Shown in pieces: positions 5,466-5,620 of a stretch of 5,620 nt of DNA (the stretch's first letter is position 1; every line of letters starts with the position of its first letter). The translations under genes and the position numbers were made by a program. The stretch covers positions 3,554 through 9,173 of the forward strand of contig JAGQYU010000188.1 in NCBI GenBank assembly GCA_020435885.1. Reading direction: 5' to 3'. The stretch comes from Flavobacteriaceae bacterium (GTDB lineage: Bacteria; Bacteroidota; Bacteroidia; Flavobacteriales; Flavobacteriaceae). A model generated the notes under the pieces. It ran no database searches. It was given only the letters and a program-made list of their open reading frames with translations, and was not told where the DNA came from.

Positions 5466-5620
5466 TTACTTAGTTATTAATGTGTTTATCTTTTTTACTT
5501 CTTTTTCAATAAGTTCAAAAATTATCTTCTAATTTTTTAGGATTAATATAAATTAACTCTTCAATTAATATAAATTGAATTTCCAAATATCTAACTTTCT
5601 CATAATAATTGTTACAAACA
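5466..5620 (-). pseudogene. Frameshifted 3' end of a small helical protein, probably a four-helix-bundle (23S rRNA IVS-type) protein
   Basis: Reading leftward from the window edge, one - strand frame encodes protein-like sequence including EKVRYLEIQF, ILIEELIYIN and PKKLEDNF, then stops at TGA (5515-5517). The next frame continues with FELIEKEVKKINTLITK and stops at TAA (5466-5468). Removing one base from the A5 run at 5517-5521 (T5 on the coding strand) joins the two into about 50 residues with no stop. The joined sequence is amphipathic helix, a Y-I-N-P turn, then a second helix. This fits the C-terminal half of four-helix-bundle proteins, whose ends I recall as L-x-E-L-x-T-Q-L...L-G-Y-[IL] followed by an acidic helix and a K-x-[IL]-N-x-L-I-x-x-L end. 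The family call is an inference from pattern. The break could be a true pseudogene, a slippage site, a short gene that really stops at 5515, or a sequencing error. The 5' part lies outside the window. Confidence 0.5.

Noticed and set aside
5584..5618. Possible Bacteroidota promoter for hemE on the - strand (TTTG near 5615-5618, GATATTTG at 5591-5584)
   Set aside because: The -7 box departs from TAnnTTTG at its first position, the 23-nt spacing is at the long end, and the site lies inside the apparent coding remnant about 160 bp from hemE. Too weak to annotate.

Overview
The window looks like chromosomal DNA from an aerobic member of the Bacteroidota, most likely a Flavobacteriaceae relative. 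The grounds are strong A+T richness, A-rich leaders in place of Shine-Dalgarno sites, and protein families typical of that group: an ActC-like NrfD protein, a DUF6973-type protein and oxygen-dependent HemF. The assignment is an inference from family resemblance; no marker gene such as rRNA is present.

The left half (1-2935, + strand) is the downstream part of a respiratory gene cluster. It starts inside the last 60 codons of what is probably a 4Fe-4S electron-transfer subunit. Next come a ten-helix NrfD/PsrC/ActC-type quinone-interacting membrane protein, an unrecognised exported protein with two similar beta-rich modules and a C-terminal membrane anchor, and a small monohaem cytochrome c. 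Together they suggest a membrane complex passing electrons between the menaquinone pool and a periplasmic cytochrome c, related to alternative complex III and polysulfide reductase. Its catalytic or multihaem partner would lie left of the window, so substrate and direction of electron flow cannot be read here. A hairpin in the 93-bp gap before the cytochrome gene may uncouple that gene from the rest.

A strong bidirectional terminator (about 2971-3006) separates this cluster from the converging right half.

The right half (3008-5423, - strand) is a compact haem-biosynthesis operon in the order hemE, DUF6973-like gene, hemF. The genes are separated by 3 bp and then overlap by 11 bp. HemE makes coproporphyrinogen III and HemF oxidises it to protoporphyrinogen IX. 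The gene between them has no known function but is locked into the transcript.

Upstream of hemE (5424-5620) the DNA is not simply intergenic. It holds a five-copy heptamer tandem repeat ending 2 bp from the hemE start codon, then the 3' end of a same-strand gene that is frameshifted in a homopolymer and resembles the C-terminus of four-helix-bundle (23S rRNA intervening-sequence type) proteins. No convincing promoter is visible there, so hemE may be transcribed from beyond the right edge.

The haem operon and the respiratory cluster are functionally compatible, since the cytochrome needs haem, but they are convergent and separately terminated.
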